64,000 nt of DNA from an uncultured Muribaculaceae bacterium (GTDB lineage Bacteria; Bacteroidota; Bacteroidia; Bacteroidales; Muribaculaceae), in contig CAJTPZ010000006.1 of assembly GCA_910578395.1 (NCBI GenBank), positions 1 to 64,000 on the forward strand. The letters run 5' to 3'. Shown here one piece after another: positions 52,498-61,221 of the stretch. Under the pieces are notes generated by a model, which was given only the letters and a program-made list of their open reading frames with translations, had not been told where the DNA came from and ran no database searches. How positions within the stretch are numbered: the stretch's first letter is position 1; every line of letters begins with the position of its first letter. A program made the position numbers and the translations under genes.

Positions 52498-54246
52498 ATG
52501 GAAAACAGCGAACTGTTGAAAGAGGTGGTAGCCCGCGCGCAGGTATGGCTTGGCGAGGGATACGATGAAGATACAAAGGCGGAAGTAAAGGCAATGCTCG
52601 ATGCGGATGATAAAACTCCGCTTATCGATGCATTTTACCGTGACCTTGAGTTTGGCACAGGTGGATTGCGCGGGATAATGGGAGCCGGCTCCAATCGCAT
52701 GAACATATATACGGTCGGCGCTGCTACGCAGGGACTTGCCAATTATCTGAAAGAGGCTTTCAAGGATGAGCCCCAGATAAGTGTGGCTGTCGGACACGAT
52801 GTGCGCAATAATTCACGCAAGTTTGCAGAGATTGTAGCCGATATTTTCTCGGCTAACGGTATCAAGGTATATCTCTTTGATGATTTCCGTCCGACCCCGG
52901 AATTGTCCTTTGCTATCCGTCATTTCGGCTGCCAGAGCGGTGTAAACATCACTGCGTCGCACAACCCTAAGGAGTACAATGGCTATAAGGCTTACTGGAG
53001 TGACGGCGCACAGATCATCGCACCGCATGACGTGAACATAATAGATCATGTAGGCAAGATCAAGAATGTGTCGGAAATCAAGTTCAAGGGTAATCCTGAT
53101 CTTATTCAGATCGTAGGCCGTGATGTCGATGAGGTATTTCTGTCGGAAATCAAGAAACTTTCGTTGTCACCGGATCTTATAGCAAAGTATCATGACCTGA
53201 AGATCGTGTATACACCGATACATGGCACTGGTGTTAAACTGATTCCGGAGTCGCTTCGTAATTATGGCTTTACAAATATTATAAATGTTCCGGAGCAGGA
53301 TGTTACGAGCGGAGACTTCCCGACAGTGGAATCTCCCAATCCTGAGAATCCGCCGGCTATGGCTATGGCTATAGCCAAGGCCAAGGAGGTCGGAGCGGAT
53401 CTTGTGATGGCTTCGGATCCGGATGCAGATCGTGTGGGTTGTGTGATACGTGACAGCCGTGGCGAATATGTGCTTCTTAACGGCAATCAGATCGTGATGA
53501 TTCTTTTGAATTATCTGATGACCCGCAATGCAGAACTCGGACGTCTTACTGGCAACGAGTATATTGTTAAGACAATTGTTACGACCGAGACCATCAAGCG
53601 CATAGCTGATGAGAACAATATCAGGATGTTTGACTGTTACACCGGCTTCAAGTGGATTGCCGCTGTGATACGCGAACATGAGGGGATTTCACGTTACCTT
53701 GGCGGCGGTGAAGAGAGTTATGGTTTTCTTGCAGAGGATTTCGCCCGAGACAAAGACGCAGTATCGGCAGTTTCACTGATGGCTGAAGCTGCTGCATGGG
53801 CCCGCGATAAGGGGATGGATTTTCTCGGTATGCTCCAGGAGATCTACATGAAGTACGGTTTCTCGCGAGAAGCAGGTATTTCTGTTGTGCGCCCCGGAAA
53901 GAGTGGTGCCGACGAGATTGTGGCTATGATGAAAAACTTTAGGGCTAATCCTCCGAAATCACTTGGAGGCGGAAAGATCATTCTCGTGAAGGATTATGCA
54001 GATCTCAATAAGACCGATATGCAGACCGGGACTGTCGAGAAGATGGATATGCCTGTAACTTCCAATGTGCTTCAGTATTTCACTGAAGATGGCACTAAAA
54101 TCTCGATACGTCCGTCGGGAACCGAGCCAAAGATCAAGTTTTACATTGAAGTGCGTGGCCACATGGACTCACCGTCCGATTATGACAAGGCTATAGCGGA
54201 GGCAGATGCCAAGATCGCCGAGGTTAAGAAGGATCTCGGTATCTGA
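52498..54246 (+). CDS. phospho-sugar mutase (phosphoglucomutase/phosphomannomutase)
   Basis: The 582-residue alpha-D-phosphohexomutase has the phosphoserine loop TASHNPKEYNGYK (near 152), the metal loop ASDPDADRVG, the sugar-binding loop GGGEESYGF and the phosphate-binding loop RPSGTEPKIKFY. The length fits the PgcA-type phosphoglucomutase rather than the shorter GlmM. It interconverts hexose 1- and 6-phosphates. Glucose versus mannose specificity cannot be settled from sequence alone. Confidence 0.93.
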   Translation: MENSELLKEVVARAQVWLGEGYDEDTKAEVKAMLDADDKTPLIDAFYRDLEFGTGGLRGIMGAGSNRMNIYTVGAATQGLANYLKEAFKDEPQISVAVGHDVRNNSRKFAEIVADIFSANGIKVYLFDDFRPTPELSFAIRHFGCQSGVNITASHNPKEYNGYKAYWSDGAQIIAPHDVNIIDHVGKIKNVSEIKFKGNPDLIQIVGRDVDEVFLSEIKKLSLSPDLIAKYHDLKIVYTPIHGTGVKLIPESLRNYGFTNIINVPEQDVTSGDFPTVESPNPENPPAMAMAIAKAKEVGADLVMASDPDADRVGCVIRDSRGEYVLLNGNQIVMILLNYLMTRNAELGRLTGNEYIVKTIVTTETIKRIADENNIRMFDCYTGFKWIAAVIREHEGISRYLGGGEESYGFLAEDFARDKDAVSAVSLMAEAAAWARDKGMDFLGMLQEIYMKYGFSREAGISVVRPGKSGADEIVAMMKNFRANPPKSLGGGKIILVKDYADLNKTDMQTGTVEKMDMPVTSNVLQYFTEDGTKISIRPSGTEPKIKFYIEVRGHMDSPSDYDKAIAEADAKIAEVKKDLGI

Positions 54247-54349
54247 GGTGATGTCAGATACTGATAAATAAAAAAATGAATATAAAAGGATGGGCTGACG
54301 GGGAGTTTCTCTCCAGATGTTCATCTTTTTGTTCATATCGGGGATGTAT

Positions 54350-55303
54350 ATGCAAGAACTCAATGTAATTACCGGACGTTTCGCGCCGTCGCCTTCGGGC
54401 AGAATGCATCTTGGAAATATATTTACAGCAGTTCTGTCCTGGCTTTCGGTAAGGAGCCGCGGTGGCAAGTGGGTGCTGAGGATTGAGGATCTTGATCCGC
54501 TGAGGTCCAAACGGCATTATTCAGATCTGATTGAAGAGGATCTTACATGGCTCGGCCTTGAATGGGATGAGGGGGGACAGGAAGGAAAAGGAAGCAATGG
54601 ACCTTATTGTCAAAGTAGACGTGGCGGGTTTTATGAAAAAGCTCTTGAGCATCTGGCTGCACTTGATCTTATTTATCCGTGTTACTGTACCAGGAGTGAG
54701 CTGATAGCTACAAATGCGCCTCACCTGAGTGACGGTCGTAGGGTATATGGGGGAATGTGCCGTCCGGTACGGTTTGGCGGCAGATGTGCAGACAAGCCGG
54801 ATAATCGCCAGCCACGTGCTATAAGATTATATGTCCCGGCAGAGAAGACTGTCGCTTTTTCAGACGGTGTTTTTGGTGATATAGAGGTCAATCTCGGTTG
54901 CGAGGTGGGTGATTTCGTCGTGAGAAGGGGAGACGGAGCATGGGCTTATCAGCTTGCTGTAGTTGTGGACGATGCAATGATGTCGGTGACTGAAGTGATG
55001 CGTGGCTGTGACTTATTGCAATCTGCTGCCCAACAGATTTATATCTATGGGTTACTTGGTCGCAGACCTCCACGATATGTGCATCTGCCCTTGCTGTGCA
55101 ATACGCATGGACAACGCCTGTCGAAACGAGACGGCTCATTGAGTATGGAAGCTCTGCGCAAAGATTACAGTGTTGAGGATATATTGGGGCGTATAGGCTA
55201 TATATCGGGACTACTTGCAGAGCCTTGCCGCGCTACACTCAGACAGCTTCTTGAGGTTTATGATGAAAGAAAGATACCTTGTGTAAAACAAATTATAGTT
55301 TAG
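54350..55303 (+). CDS. gluQ: glutamyl-Q tRNA(Asp) synthetase
   Basis: From ATG 54350 the product is 317 residues (MQELNVITGRFAPSPSGRMH); starts at 54317 and 54344 are also open. It resembles the catalytic half of GluRS: the HIGH-like RMHLGN motif, RIEDLDPLR, a zinc-type Cys set (CYCTRSE ... YGGMC), and LSKRDGS as the KMSKS equivalent. The anticodon-binding half is missing, as in GluQ-RS, which puts glutamate on queuosine of tRNA-Asp. It stops 5 bp before a convergent gene. Confidence 0.9.
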   Translation: MQELNVITGRFAPSPSGRMHLGNIFTAVLSWLSVRSRGGKWVLRIEDLDPLRSKRHYSDLIEEDLTWLGLEWDEGGQEGKGSNGPYCQSRRGGFYEKALEHLAALDLIYPCYCTRSELIATNAPHLSDGRRVYGGMCRPVRFGGRCADKPDNRQPRAIRLYVPAEKTVAFSDGVFGDIEVNLGCEVGDFVVRRGDGAWAYQLAVVVDDAMMSVTEVMRGCDLLQSAAQQIYIYGLLGRRPPRYVHLPLLCNTHGQRLSKRDGSLSMEALRKDYSVEDILGRIGYISGLLAEPCRATLRQLLEVYDERKIPCVKQIIV

Positions 55304-55308
55304 GTGTT

Positions 55309-56178
55309 TCAGAAAATCTGGGCAGTACCGTCGGCAAGAGCTTCAGAAGTGAGCAACTGGCGGATGGTTTTATCAAAATCAAGAGCTTTCTCTCGGCGTA
55401 TTGATTCGATTACGAACGGTTTGGCGTAACTTGCAGGCATTGGTTTGCCGGGTGATATCACATCGGTAATGTGGAGAAGATAGACATATCCGTCGAATCG
55501 ATGGTCCAGGTTCTTTTTAACCATAGGGTATTCCTCCGGATTGCTGTCAAATCCGTCATACGGAATGCGGTCGGCGATATGATGCCAGTTTCTCCATGTG
55601 TCACGGAAATACTCATAACTTACAGCCGATTCAATCAGTTTGTCCAACTTGTCGATGTCGTCGGCCTTATCACTGGTGTATAGCTGACGCACGTCGTTGA
55701 GCTCGTGTGCGTTATCTGATATTTTAATATATATGCCCTTGATTATGGGGTGATCAAGTATATATGCTCCGGCGTGTTTGCTGATGTATTCGTCAAGCTG
55801 TTGCTCGGTCATCATTGGCTCAATTACATTCTCTTCTATTTTGCGTCGCCGGTATTCCCACATGAGCAGCTCACGGCGATAGTTTTCGACAAGTTTGTCG
55901 ATTTCTTCTGTATCGGGAATGTTACGTTCGGCAACGATCATTGTGGCTTCATTCTCCACCCAGTTTTTTATGATTGCGTTGGCGGCTTTAATGCTGTCCT
56001 GTCCTGATACTCCGGCCGGGATGTTCCGTCGGACTTCGGCTTTTGAAAGCCATCGGTCGCCGACCCGTGCAGCCGGATCAGTAATTGGCTGTGGTTTTTC
56101 GGCGCAGGAATGGAGAATCAACATGCAGCCGGCCGTCAGTATCAATGGACCTATAAATGATATATAAAAATTTTTCAT
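55309..56178 (-). CDS. parvulin/SurA-like periplasmic lipoprotein
   Basis: ATG 56178 gives 289 residues with a signal peptide and lipobox ending ILHSC (near 24); the 57-codon upstream extension overlaps the permease gene and is rejected. The pattern (VGDRWLSKAEVRRNIPAG, then a helical SurA-like N domain, then HITDVISPGKPMPASYAKPF and IESIRREK) resembles peptidyl-prolyl isomerase lipoproteins of Bacteroidota, though the isomerase core is weakly conserved. It is last in the nnr operon, 28 bp after the permease. Confidence 0.7.
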   Translation of the reverse strand: MKNFYISFIGPLILTAGCMLILHSCAEKPQPITDPAARVGDRWLSKAEVRRNIPAGVSGQDSIKAANAIIKNWVENEATMIVAERNIPDTEEIDKLVENYRRELLMWEYRRRKIEENVIEPMMTEQQLDEYISKHAGAYILDHPIIKGIYIKISDNAHELNDVRQLYTSDKADDIDKLDKLIESAVSYEYFRDTWRNWHHIADRIPYDGFDSNPEEYPMVKKNLDHRFDGYVYLLHITDVISPGKPMPASYAKPFVIESIRREKALDFDKTIRQLLTSEALADGTAQIF

Positions 56179-56206
56179 AAGAAGAGAAAATGATAGTCGT
56201 TGAATT

Positions 56207-57256
56207 TTATCTTCGGCGCATAATGACATAAAGTATAACGGGGACGCCAAACAGAGGTGTGACTGCATTGAGCGGCAGCAAGGAGGCTGACGCTGTACAT
56301 GGAATGAGGCCAGAGGATGGCAGAACCGACAGTATGTTACAGGTAGCACCGATTAAGGCTCCTATTATCATTGTAGCCGGGAGGAGTATGCGGTGGGTAT
56401 CGGTTTTCATTATCATGCGTGCCATGTGTGGCACAGCGAGTCCTATAAAGGATATCGGACCGCAGAAAGCGGTTGCAGCTGCAGCCAGCAGACCTGTCGC
56501 GAGAAGCAGAAGGTTGCGCGTGCGTCTGATGTTTATGCCAAGGTTGCGCGCATAGTCGTTTCCGAGCAACAGAATGTCGAGTGGCTTTGCAAGAATTAGG
56601 GCCAAAGACAATCCGGTCAGTATGAGAACAATGAATATGGGAAGCCGGTTCAGTGGGATGGTCGTGAAACTTCCCATACCCCAAAGCACATAGTTCTGAA
56701 CACCATCGGAGGTTGCTGAGAAATTCAGAATCATGATAATTGAGGATGCAAGATATCCGACCAATATTCCTGCTATAAGAAGCATTAGATCGTTGCGAAG
56801 CCATGCTGAAAGAGAGAGCAGTATCGTCATAATGAGGAAACTTCCGGCTATAGCTCCGGCTATAATAGCAATTTCTCCTCCAAACGCTAAAGATCCGGCT
56901 ATCATAGAGCCACCTCCGACAAGCATCACAATCGCGACTCCGAGACTTGCTCCGGAGTTTATACCAAGTATCGACGGTCCTGCAAGCGGATTTCGGAAAG
57001 ATGTCTGTAAAAGCAGACCGCTTACAGCTAATCCGGCACCGCAAAATATTGCTGTTATCGCAGCCGGAAGGCGGCTTTGAAGCACGATGAACCGAATACC
57101 GGCTGCAATAGCCTCGTTATCCTTGTCAAGGATTGTGTCGGTAACCGACTGAAACGGTATGTGGACTGCACCGATATATAGGTTGCCCAAAAAGATAAGT
57201 GCAAGAGCAAGGGACAGCAATGTCCATCGTATTGTCTGTCGACTTGCCGCCGCCAT
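56207..57256 (-). CDS. FecCD-family ABC transporter permease
   Basis: ATG 57256, 4 bp after the DUF4831 stop, gives a 349-residue membrane protein with about nine to ten helices. It has family signatures: LPAAITAIFCGAGLAVSGLL, QTSFRNPLAGPSILGINSGA, and FCGPISFIGLAVPHMARM. FecCD/BtuC permeases import ferric siderophores, haem or cobalamin. No ATPase or binding protein gene is adjacent, so its partners must lie elsewhere. Which ligand it serves cannot be told; B12 would fit the region's theme, but this is speculation. Confidence 0.9.
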   Translation of the reverse strand: MAAASRQTIRWTLLSLALALIFLGNLYIGAVHIPFQSVTDTILDKDNEAIAAGIRFIVLQSRLPAAITAIFCGAGLAVSGLLLQTSFRNPLAGPSILGINSGASLGVAIVMLVGGGSMIAGSLAFGGEIAIIAGAIAGSFLIMTILLSLSAWLRNDLMLLIAGILVGYLASSIIMILNFSATSDGVQNYVLWGMGSFTTIPLNRLPIFIVLILTGLSLALILAKPLDILLLGNDYARNLGINIRRTRNLLLLATGLLAAAATAFCGPISFIGLAVPHMARMIMKTDTHRILLPATMIIGALIGATCNILSVLPSSGLIPCTASASLLPLNAVTPLFGVPVILYVIMRRR

Positions 57257-57260
57257 TGTA

Positions 57261-58361
57261 TCAGTTCGCTTGTTTCTTGGTCCCGATTTCGATTGCAGCT
57301 CCGGTAGCGGGGTCAATTATGAGATATGCCGGAGCACGTTTGTCGGTAAATGAATTGGGAGCCAGTCCATAATCTATTCCAGCCTGTGCTATGTCCACTG
57401 ATTTGTCGGCAAGTTTCTCACCGTCAAAGCTGACTGACACTTGTGCGGTGCCGGGAATGCAGTAGGCAAATCCGTTTTTAGGGAAGGGGAGTGGTGTGCC
57501 TTTTTCGTTCTTTGGCATTTCGCCACGCGAGGTGACTTTGTATGTAAGTGTGATGGGCGCACCTGAAAGGTTGTTTGCATCGACAATGCCATCGACACTT
57601 GAGAGACGTGCGATAACCTTTCCGTTGATATCTGAATCGGCGGCCGAGGGTGTGAATGATATTGTTGATACTTCTGTAGATGTCTGCTCTGTGCCGAGAA
57701 ACATTGCTGTGAGTGCTGCTTCCTGTGCGTTAAGGTTGTCGAGGACGAGTTGCATGGCCTGGCCGTCGGGTGGCATATGATCGGCTTGTCCGGTAAGCAG
57801 GTCAGAGCGGCTCTGGCGAAGAGCGTAGAGCTGTTCGGCGGCAATCTGCGCACGTTTGAGTGTAGACTGGCTGCGTAACATATCTTCGGTCATTACCTGA
57901 CGGGCAGCTTCGGTCTGTAACGGCGATGGAGCCGCATCCTGCGGAACCGGAAGCCCGACAGCCTTTGGAGTATAGACTTCTTCGGTGTTTACGGCAAGCG
58001 GGACATCGTTGGCTGAAAGAATCATAAATGGCGCCGATCCGGAATTGAATTTTACAGAATAGCGTCGGCTGGGGTCTGGTACACCATGAGTGGTAATTGT
58101 CACGCTTTTAAGCGTATAATCGACCGATGGCTGTTCGACAGGATCATCGACGTTAAGTATGCGCTTCGCATAGTCGTGGAATTCTCCCGGTGTGCGCACT
58201 GTTCTGACTGTTTCCAATGTAATGTCGACAGATGTGAGCGGCAGGGAATATACAATTGCGAAATCGTTGGCTTTTGTGGCAGAAAGTTTCTGTGTAGTTT
58301 CAGCTGAGGCATTAAACGCCAACGCTGCTGCAATGATTACAAAAATTCTGTTATGCTTCAT
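57261..58361 (-). CDS. DUF4831-family exported protein
   Basis: The 366-residue protein has a signal peptide (cleavage after NASA, near 20). It is rich in beta segments with a helical insert in the middle (TLKRAQIAAEQLYALRQS). The start (DFAIVYSLPLTSVDITLETV) and overall form match DUF4831, a Bacteroidota periplasmic family of unknown function. It overlaps the nnr stop by 11 bp, so translation is likely coupled. Confidence 0.8.
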   Translation of the reverse strand: MKHNRIFVIIAAALAFNASAETTQKLSATKANDFAIVYSLPLTSVDITLETVRTVRTPGEFHDYAKRILNVDDPVEQPSVDYTLKSVTITTHGVPDPSRRYSVKFNSGSAPFMILSANDVPLAVNTEEVYTPKAVGLPVPQDAAPSPLQTEAARQVMTEDMLRSQSTLKRAQIAAEQLYALRQSRSDLLTGQADHMPPDGQAMQLVLDNLNAQEAALTAMFLGTEQTSTEVSTISFTPSAADSDINGKVIARLSSVDGIVDANNLSGAPITLTYKVTSRGEMPKNEKGTPLPFPKNGFAYCIPGTAQVSVSFDGEKLADKSVDIAQAGIDYGLAPNSFTDKRAPAYLIIDPATGAAIEIGTKKQAN

Positions 58362-59877
58362 TGGTCATGATCTCTTTAATGGCTTTTCCTGTTGCGTTGG
58401 CTATATCGGAGGCGGTCACGCCGTAGGATCCTTCGGAGCGTTCGGCAATTTCACCTGCGAGCCCGTGGATATATACACCGGTCAAAGATGCGATTTCCGG
58501 GGGATATCCTTGTGCGATAAGTGCTGCAAGTATGCCAGTGAGCACGTCGCCGCTTCCGGCTGTAGCCATTGCCGGAGTGCCTGATGAGTTGAAGTATATT
58601 TTTCCGTCGGGGCGCACTACGGCAGTGTAGCGCCCTTTCAAAATAATGAGGACATTATAGTAGCTTGCCATCTCGATGGCTTTGGCCAGACGTGTCTCGC
58701 TGTTAGGCTGAGGTCCGAAGAGACGGTCGAATTCCCCTGCATGAGGGGTCAGAATCGAGAGTATCGGAATTGTCTGCAACATAGCCGGCTTAAGCGCTAT
58801 GCAGTTGATGGCGTCGGCATCAAGGATTACCGGCGAGGATGTGGCTGCAAGGAAGTCTTCAAGAGCGGCTATTGTAGCGTCGTCGGTACCGATGCCCGGG
58901 CCTATGGCGATTGAATCGTAGTGATGTAGCGGTTTTATTTCATTGATAATCGCGTCACTCTTGATATACTGATATAGAGCTTCAGGAACCGATGACTGAA
59001 GGATGTTGTAACCGCACAGCGGGGAGCTTACGGTGAGTTTTCCAACACCTGCTTTGAGCGCTCCGCGTGCTGCCATTACGGCCGCTCCCATCATGCCATA
59101 GCGTCCGGCATAGATTATGCCTGATCCGAAATCCTTTTTTGACGAGGACTGGGATCTGGGACGTAAGGTGCGTGCTACATCAGATTTTTCTACAAGATAG
59201 TAGCGTACCGGAATCTTGGATATCGCCTGCCGTGACAACCCTATGTCGACAGTGATCCATTCGCCACACAGCTCGGAAACAGAGGGGAGAAAAAATGCCA
59301 GATGCGGAAACTGTATCGCGATTGTCAATGAAGCGTGTATGATATCTCTTGATACAGCGCGCGGATTCCAGTCTATTGACATTCCTGATGGTATGTCAAT
59401 GGAAATGACTGTCGCATGACTTTCGTTGATCGTTTCGGCAAGAGTGCGGAACCCACCTTCGAGCGGTCGGTTTTGCCCACGTCCGAAAAGACCGTCGACG
59501 ACGATGTGCTTTGGCGTGAGCTGTGGCATCTTAAATGTTTTTACGACCTCAGTTATACGGTTTGCCGGGAAATTAGCAGCCAACAGACGTTGCTGTTGAG
59601 TGCGGCATTCATCACACAGACGGTTGCCATGAATATTGAAAAGCGTCACATCGGCATCATATCCGTTTTCCCATAGGATTCTGGCCGTGCACAGCGCATC
59701 TGCGCCATTTTTTCCCGGTCCTGCAAAAAACACAAAATTACGGTCTTTGCCGTAACGTTGCATAATGATGCCGGCAATAGCAGCGCCTGCACGTTCGATA
59801 AGGTCGAGAGTGCTGACTCCTTCCTGGATTGTGGCGGCCTCAATAGCCTTTATCTCCTGTTGCGTAAAGATCTTCAT
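58351..59877 (-). CDS. nnr: bifunctional NAD(P)HX epimerase/dehydratase
   Basis: ATG 59877 gives 508 residues (MKIFTQQEIKAIEAATIQEG); the open frame upstream begins before the predicted promoter and is rejected. The N-terminal YjeF epimerase has FAGPGKNGADALCTAR. The C-terminal ribokinase-like dehydratase has GPGIGTDD, LTPHAGEFDRLFG and GSGDVLTGILAALIAQG. It repairs hydrated NADH and NADPH. It leads a four-gene minus operon and diverges from the complex I operon. Confidence 0.95.
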   Translation of the reverse strand: MKIFTQQEIKAIEAATIQEGVSTLDLIERAGAAIAGIIMQRYGKDRNFVFFAGPGKNGADALCTARILWENGYDADVTLFNIHGNRLCDECRTQQQRLLAANFPANRITEVVKTFKMPQLTPKHIVVDGLFGRGQNRPLEGGFRTLAETINESHATVISIDIPSGMSIDWNPRAVSRDIIHASLTIAIQFPHLAFFLPSVSELCGEWITVDIGLSRQAISKIPVRYYLVEKSDVARTLRPRSQSSSKKDFGSGIIYAGRYGMMGAAVMAARGALKAGVGKLTVSSPLCGYNILQSSVPEALYQYIKSDAIINEIKPLHHYDSIAIGPGIGTDDATIAALEDFLAATSSPVILDADAINCIALKPAMLQTIPILSILTPHAGEFDRLFGPQPNSETRLAKAIEMASYYNVLIILKGRYTAVVRPDGKIYFNSSGTPAMATAGSGDVLTGILAALIAQGYPPEIASLTGVYIHGLAGEIAERSEGSYGVTASDIANATGKAIKEIMTNEA

Positions 59878-59888
59878 AATAATTACAA

Positions 59889-59920
59889 CAAAGATAGGTG
59901 TATGCTTATAATAAATCAAA
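59889..59920 (-). promoter_or_regulatory. promoter of nnr operon
   Basis: On the minus strand, TTTG (59920-59917), a 20-bp spacer and TATCTTTG (59896-59889) give a perfect match. It ends only 11 bp before ATG 59877, implying a leader of just a few nucleotides. Confidence 0.8.
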
Positions 59921-60045
59921 AAATAAGATGATGTAAATTTAGGAAATGCTTTAGAAAAAAAATAATGTACTGACGTGTGATTTTGAGTCGAACAATGTAG
60001 TCAGTGTGGATGTTGATAATATTTTTAATATGTTGTTAAGAAAGT

Positions 60046-60077
60046 TTTGCACAGATAGCTGTGATATTGTATCTTTG
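60046..60077 (+). promoter_or_regulatory. promoter of nuo operon
   Basis: TTTG (60046-60049), a 20-bp spacer and TATCTTTG (60070-60077) give a perfect match 69 bp before nuoA. The rest of the 269-bp nnr-nuoA gap is AT-rich and shows nothing else firm. Confidence 0.87.
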
Positions 60078-60146
60078 CCGATGGGTTATGTGCAGACGTA
60101 TGCCGGTCTGTCATGACAAACACGTGATAAAAGCTGAAAATTCAAT

Positions 60147-60527
60147 ATGATATCTTTAGCAATCTTTGGAATCCAGAATAATGCCATGCTCGCGGTTGTG
60201 GGCCTGCTTACTGGAGTTGGCCTTGTGGCGCTCGCCATGTGGCTTGCCGGGCTGATTTCGCCCCGTTCGTTCAACGCGCAGAAGGGAGAGGCTTATGAGT
60301 GCGGCATCCCGACCCGAGGGGAAAGTATGAGCCGCTTTTCGGTTGGCTACTATCTTTATGCGATTCTGTTTCTGATGTTTGATGTTGAAACTGTTTTTCT
60401 GTTTCCATGGGGCGTCAGAGTTCGCGAGCTCGGGGTTGACGGGCTTTTGAGCATCGGCGTGTTTTTTGGTGTGCTTGTACTTGGACTCATCTATGCCTGG
60501 CGTAAAGGAGCGCTCGAATGGAAATGA
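60147..60527 (+). CDS. nuoA: complex I subunit NuoA
   Basis: The 126-residue membrane subunit has three helices and the conserved loop AYECGIPTRGE between helices one and two (KGEAYECG), plus FDVETVFLFPWG in helix two. It is part of the quinone-site region of the proton-pumping complex. First gene of the operon, overlapping nuoB by 10 bp. Confidence 0.96.
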   Translation: MISLAIFGIQNNAMLAVVGLLTGVGLVALAMWLAGLISPRSFNAQKGEAYECGIPTRGESMSRFSVGYYLYAILFLMFDVETVFLFPWGVRVRELGVDGLLSIGVFFGVLVLGLIYAWRKGALEWK

Positions 60528-61147
60528 AAGATCAGATAACCACAAAGAGCATGCCTTACGAGGCATTTAAGGATAACGAATATATTGAGGGACTCGTAGA
60601 GGAATTGCGTGCCAATGGTACCAATGTCCTTGTTGGGGTTCTTGACGATCTTATCAACTGGGGGCGCAGTAACTCGCTCTGGCCGCTCACTTTTGCCACC
60701 AGTTGTTGCGGCATTGAATTTGTGTCGCTTGGAGCGGCGCGCTTCGATATGGCGCGCTTTGGCTGGGAAGTCGCGCGAGCCTCGCCCCGTCAGGCTGATT
60801 TTATGATGGTGGCCGGCACTATTGTGCATCGTATGGTGCCTGTGTTCCGTCGTCTGTATGACCAGCTTGCCGAACCGAAATATGTGATTGCCTGTGGCGG
60901 TTGTGCTATATCCGGCGGTCCGTTCCGCAAGAGCTATCATGTGGCGAAGGGTATTGAGGATATTGTTCCGGTCGATGTTTTTGTGCCGGGCTGCCCTCCG
61001 CGTCCCGAAGCAATGATCTATGGAATCATGCAGCTTTCCCGCAAACTTAAAGTAGAGCGTTTCTTTGGCGGTGTCAACCGTCAGGAGAAGGCCTCGGATT
61101 TTGAAGCGATCCAGAGGGCCAAGACCTCGGCGGAGGGATGCGAGTGA
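60518..61147 (+). CDS. nuoB: complex I subunit NuoB
   Basis: The 209-residue subunit carries the N2 4Fe-4S cluster. Its ligands are the adjacent cysteines in TSCCGIEF, Cys in ACGGCAISGG, and Cys in PGCPPRPEA. It passes electrons to quinone. A 10-bp overlap with nuoA suggests coupled translation. Confidence 0.97.
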   Translation: MEMKDQITTKSMPYEAFKDNEYIEGLVEELRANGTNVLVGVLDDLINWGRSNSLWPLTFATSCCGIEFVSLGAARFDMARFGWEVARASPRQADFMMVAGTIVHRMVPVFRRLYDQLAEPKYVIACGGCAISGGPFRKSYHVAKGIEDIVPVDVFVPGCPPRPEAMIYGIMQLSRKLKVERFFGGVNRQEKASDFEAIQRAKTSAEGCE

Positions 61148-61221
61148 TTTTAACCCGCATATCTGCGAAAGAATGAAGATTCAATCAAGCCAATTCACGA
61201 TATCACAATACTCAATATAAA

